Assembly: GCA_041740375.1 (NCBI GenBank)
Contig: JBGSMB010000030.1
Location: 1 to 7,252 of the forward strand
Direction of reading: 5' to 3'
Origin: JBGSMB01 sp041740375
GTDB lineage: Bacteria; Patescibacteriota; Saccharimonadia; Saccharimonadales; JAGQMS01
Length of the DNA stretch: 7,252 bases
In this document: positions 5,578 through 7,252 of the stretch, in pieces
How positions within the stretch are numbered: the first letter of the stretch is position 1
Layout of the letters: each line of letters begins with the position of its first letter
Notes under the pieces: model-generated
Seen by the model: the letters and a program-made list of their open reading frames with translations, nothing else
The model's database searches: none
Told to the model about the DNA's origin: nothing
Program-made: the position numbers and the translations under genes

Positions 5578-7252
5578 CTAGTTAGTCTGACCAGGAAAAG
5601 GCATATCAGTGCGCGTTGGGTCTTGCACCATCGGTGGTGGAACCGCAGGAGGGGGCGGTACACCTGTTGTAGGATCAATTAATGGCTGATCAAGAGGCAT
5701 AGGAGTAGCGTTGAGAGCGGCTATTGGCGATTGTGCAGTATTCGGGCTTGAATTCACCGCAGAGAGAACAGCATTCCTCGCAGCGTCCTCGTCCATTTTT
5801 AGTTGATCGAGAGTCGGAGGTTCCGGGAGCTGCTCTTTCAATGGCTCAGATTCATCGGGATTAGTGATTGGCTCCGGAAGGCCGACAACGTCTTCAACGT
5901 CTGGTGCAACATTGCTGTCGGCTTGAGAAGTCGCGCCCTCGCTACTTGCTTGGTTGCTAAATAATGAGGTCGGATCATTCTGCTGTTGCACAACAGATTC
6001 CATTAGAGGGTTAGCGGGTTGTTCGGGTGGATTTTCGACGGCTGGCGCGGCCACTTTAGCTGGATCTTCAAATACATAGTCGCTCAAATTTGTTTTCGGG
6101 CCAGCTGATTGTCCCATTGTTAGTGGCTCAATTACTTTTTGACGGCTTTTTCGAGTTTCTTCATCGGTAAACCTACCTGCTTCGTCGATGTGAATTTCAT
6201 CATGTGGTGCTTCGAACGACTCAGGGTGCAGTGACACAGACTGTTCGTTGTTATCCGAGGTATGATCTTGTATGGACTGTTCCTCTGGAATTTTAGGCTC
6301 TTCAACTACCTCTGGAAGTTCTGCCCCCAAGGGACTGTCTTGCTGCGGTTCAGCAGGCGCATCGCTTACGCCAGGACTAGGAAGTTTATTTTCGACGACG
6401 CCTGGTTCTTCTTGTGGAGCCTCCTGGGGTAAGTCAATATGCTCAGGCTCTGAAGCATCCCGCTCTGCTATAGGGACATGAACTGATTCTGGCTCTGGCT
6501 GTGGCTCAGGAAGTTCAGGCACTTCCGGTTCAAGTTGCGGCTCAGGTTCAGGTTCTTTTTCTGGAAGAGCAAGTTCTGCGGCAATGAGTTGCTGATTCGC
6601 GCCTGCAGCCATGAGCTGTGCGCTCATTGTCATTACTTTTGGAGTCGTTTTATCATTCTTAAATCGATCTGTTTCGGCAACGATCCCAGTTAGAAATGCC
6701 GTTGACATTTGTGCATCTAAGATTCCACTTTGAAAACTTTCGCTAATGCTCACGAGCATCTCGGATAAGCTACTGGCTGACGGTTCATGCCAATTAATGG
6801 ATCCGACTTCGCTTGGCGTCTGACCAAACGAGATACCTAAGACTTTTGCATCGTGCAGTATCCGACCGTGCCCCATAATTGCTTCATCGAGATGATCTCG
6901 TTGATCTACGCCAAGGGCAAGGACAACGTCAACATTAAAATCGCCTTGGCTAAACTGCAAATCATCACCAGAAAGCGATGTTCGATACGGTGTTATGAAG
7001 ATTTTAACTACATCGTCTTCAACCTTATATCGCAATTTATCTGCCTTACTCCGGTCGAGTGAAATAATAAAATCTCGAAGTGAATCGGTATTAGTTTCTA
7101 TTGTCTTTTCTGGCTGCAAAAATTGCAGGGTTGACGGTGTGGTTCCGCTGTACACTGCCGTAGCGTGTTTATTCAACTTATTGAGCATGAGCGTCAAGCC
7201 AATACACGCTGAAAGCTGATCTACGCTAGGATCGCGGCTGACCGTTACTAGC
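5578..7252 (-). CDS. Degenerate DHH-family protein with long Pro/Glu-rich tail, 5' end beyond the window
   Basis: The frame is open to the right edge (557 residues visible, beginning LVTVSRDPSVDQ), so the TTG at 7197 is not the true start. Residues about 1-228 resemble the DHH domain of NrnA-type phosphoesterases, which cut short oligoribonucleotides or pAp, and the gene holds nrnA's usual place before truB. The metal ligands look lost: the N-P-D-x-D motif reads DPSVDQ, the second-motif Asp is Gly (LALGVDQ), the DHH triplet region reads GISFGQTPSE, and the Asp of the GI-x-x-D motif is Glu (GIVAETDRF). The fold markers INWHEPSASS and TGIVAETDRF remain. The DHHA1 RNA-binding domain is replaced by about 330 residues of acidic, Pro/Glu/Gln-rich, probably disordered sequence, with EPEPEP repeats and a final GVPPPPAVPPP stretch. 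No membrane segment is seen. It is probably a non-catalytic binding or scaffold protein; this is inference. Such proteins are recalled from Saccharibacteria. Confidence 0.8.
   Translation of the reverse strand, partial: LVTVSRDPSVDQLSACIGLTLMLNKLNKHATAVYSGTTPSTLQFLQPEKTIETNTDSLRDFIISLDRSKADKLRYKVEDDVVKIFITPYRTSLSGDDLQFSQGDFNVDVVLALGVDQRDHLDEAIMGHGRILHDAKVLGISFGQTPSEVGSINWHEPSASSLSEMLVSISESFQSGILDAQMSTAFLTGIVAETDRFKNDKTTPKVMTMSAQLMAAGANQQLIAAELALPEKEPEPEPQLEPEVPELPEPQPEPESVHVPIAERDASEPEHIDLPQEAPQEEPGVVENKLPSPGVSDAPAEPQQDSPLGAELPEVVEEPKIPEEQSIQDHTSDNNEQSVSLHPESFEAPHDEIHIDEAGRFTDEETRKSRQKVIEPLTMGQSAGPKTNLSDYVFEDPAKVAAPAVENPPEQPANPLMESVVQQQNDPTSLFSNQASSEGATSQADSNVAPDVEDVVGLPEPITNPDESEPLKEQLPEPPTLDQLKMDEDAARNAVLSAVNSSPNTAQSPIAALNATPMPLDQPLIDPTTGVPPPPAVPPPMVQDPTRTDMPFPGQTN
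6484..6564 (-). repeat. Pro-Glu dipeptide-rich low-complexity block
   Basis: In the DHH-like protein, residues about 230-256 of the visible frame alternate Pro with Glu/Gln (for example EKEPEPEPQLEPE and PEPQPEPE). At DNA level it is built of related GGCTCN-like hexamers on the plus strand. It marks the start of the disordered tail and probably forms a stiff, extended acidic spacer. Repeat number could vary between strains. Confidence 0.7.

Noticed and set aside
7195..7197. TTG as the start of the DHH-like protein
   Set aside because: The frame stays open to the window edge and the upstream residues (VTVSRDPSVDQLSA) match the beginning of the DHH domain.
1..7252. UGA recoding as in Gracilibacteria or Absconditabacteria
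   Set aside because: TGA ends truB and the hydrolase gene at sensible places, and no in-frame TGA occurs inside the conserved proteins.

Overview
The window looks like a chromosomal segment of a Candidatus Saccharibacteria (TM7)-type Patescibacteria/CPR genome. This rests on recognising the style of the proteins, chiefly the odd DHH-like protein with a long Pro/Glu-rich tail and the wording of PNPase and TruB; no database search was made. The code appears standard: TGA ends truB and the hydrolase gene, which argues against the UGA=Gly lineages (Gracilibacteria, Absconditabacteria). No tRNA, rRNA, CRISPR, IS element or phage gene was seen.

All six genes lie on the minus strand, so transcription runs from right to left: DHH-like protein (5' end beyond the right edge) - truB - ABC-F ATPase - alpha/beta hydrolase - rpsO - pnp (3' end beyond the left edge). 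This matches the widespread bacterial order rbfA-nrnA(DHH)-truB-ribF-rpsO-pnp, with two changes. The DHH protein has lost its metal ligands and gained a disordered tail, and the ribF position holds an ABC-F gene plus a hydrolase gene. The plus strand carries only shadow reading frames.

The genes are tightly packed. There are 43 nt between the DHH gene and truB, an ATGA overlap between truB and the ABC-F gene, and 21 nt between the ABC-F gene and the hydrolase gene. The hydrolase stop lies 35 nt upstream of the rpsO start. Only the rpsO-pnp interval (246 nt) is long, and it holds a perfect 24-bp palindrome and a nested stem-loop just upstream of the pnp ribosome binding site. Strong sigma70-like promoters sit immediately before the hydrolase gene (perfect TTGACA and TATAAT, 18-bp spacer) and rpsO (TTGAAA, 17 bp, TATAGT). 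In both, the -10 box is only 8-10 nt from the ATG, so their transcripts should be almost leaderless. truB may follow the same plan if its second ATG is used. Only pnp has a clear Shine-Dalgarno sequence.

Functionally this is an RNA and translation cluster: rRNA/tRNA modification (TruB), a ribosome-associated ATPase (ABC-F), a small-subunit protein (S15) and RNA decay (PNPase). The hydrolase is the outlier. The most unusual items are the degenerate DHH protein, the near-leaderless promoter layout with a 19-bp operator-like palindrome, and the structured rpsO-pnp spacer.
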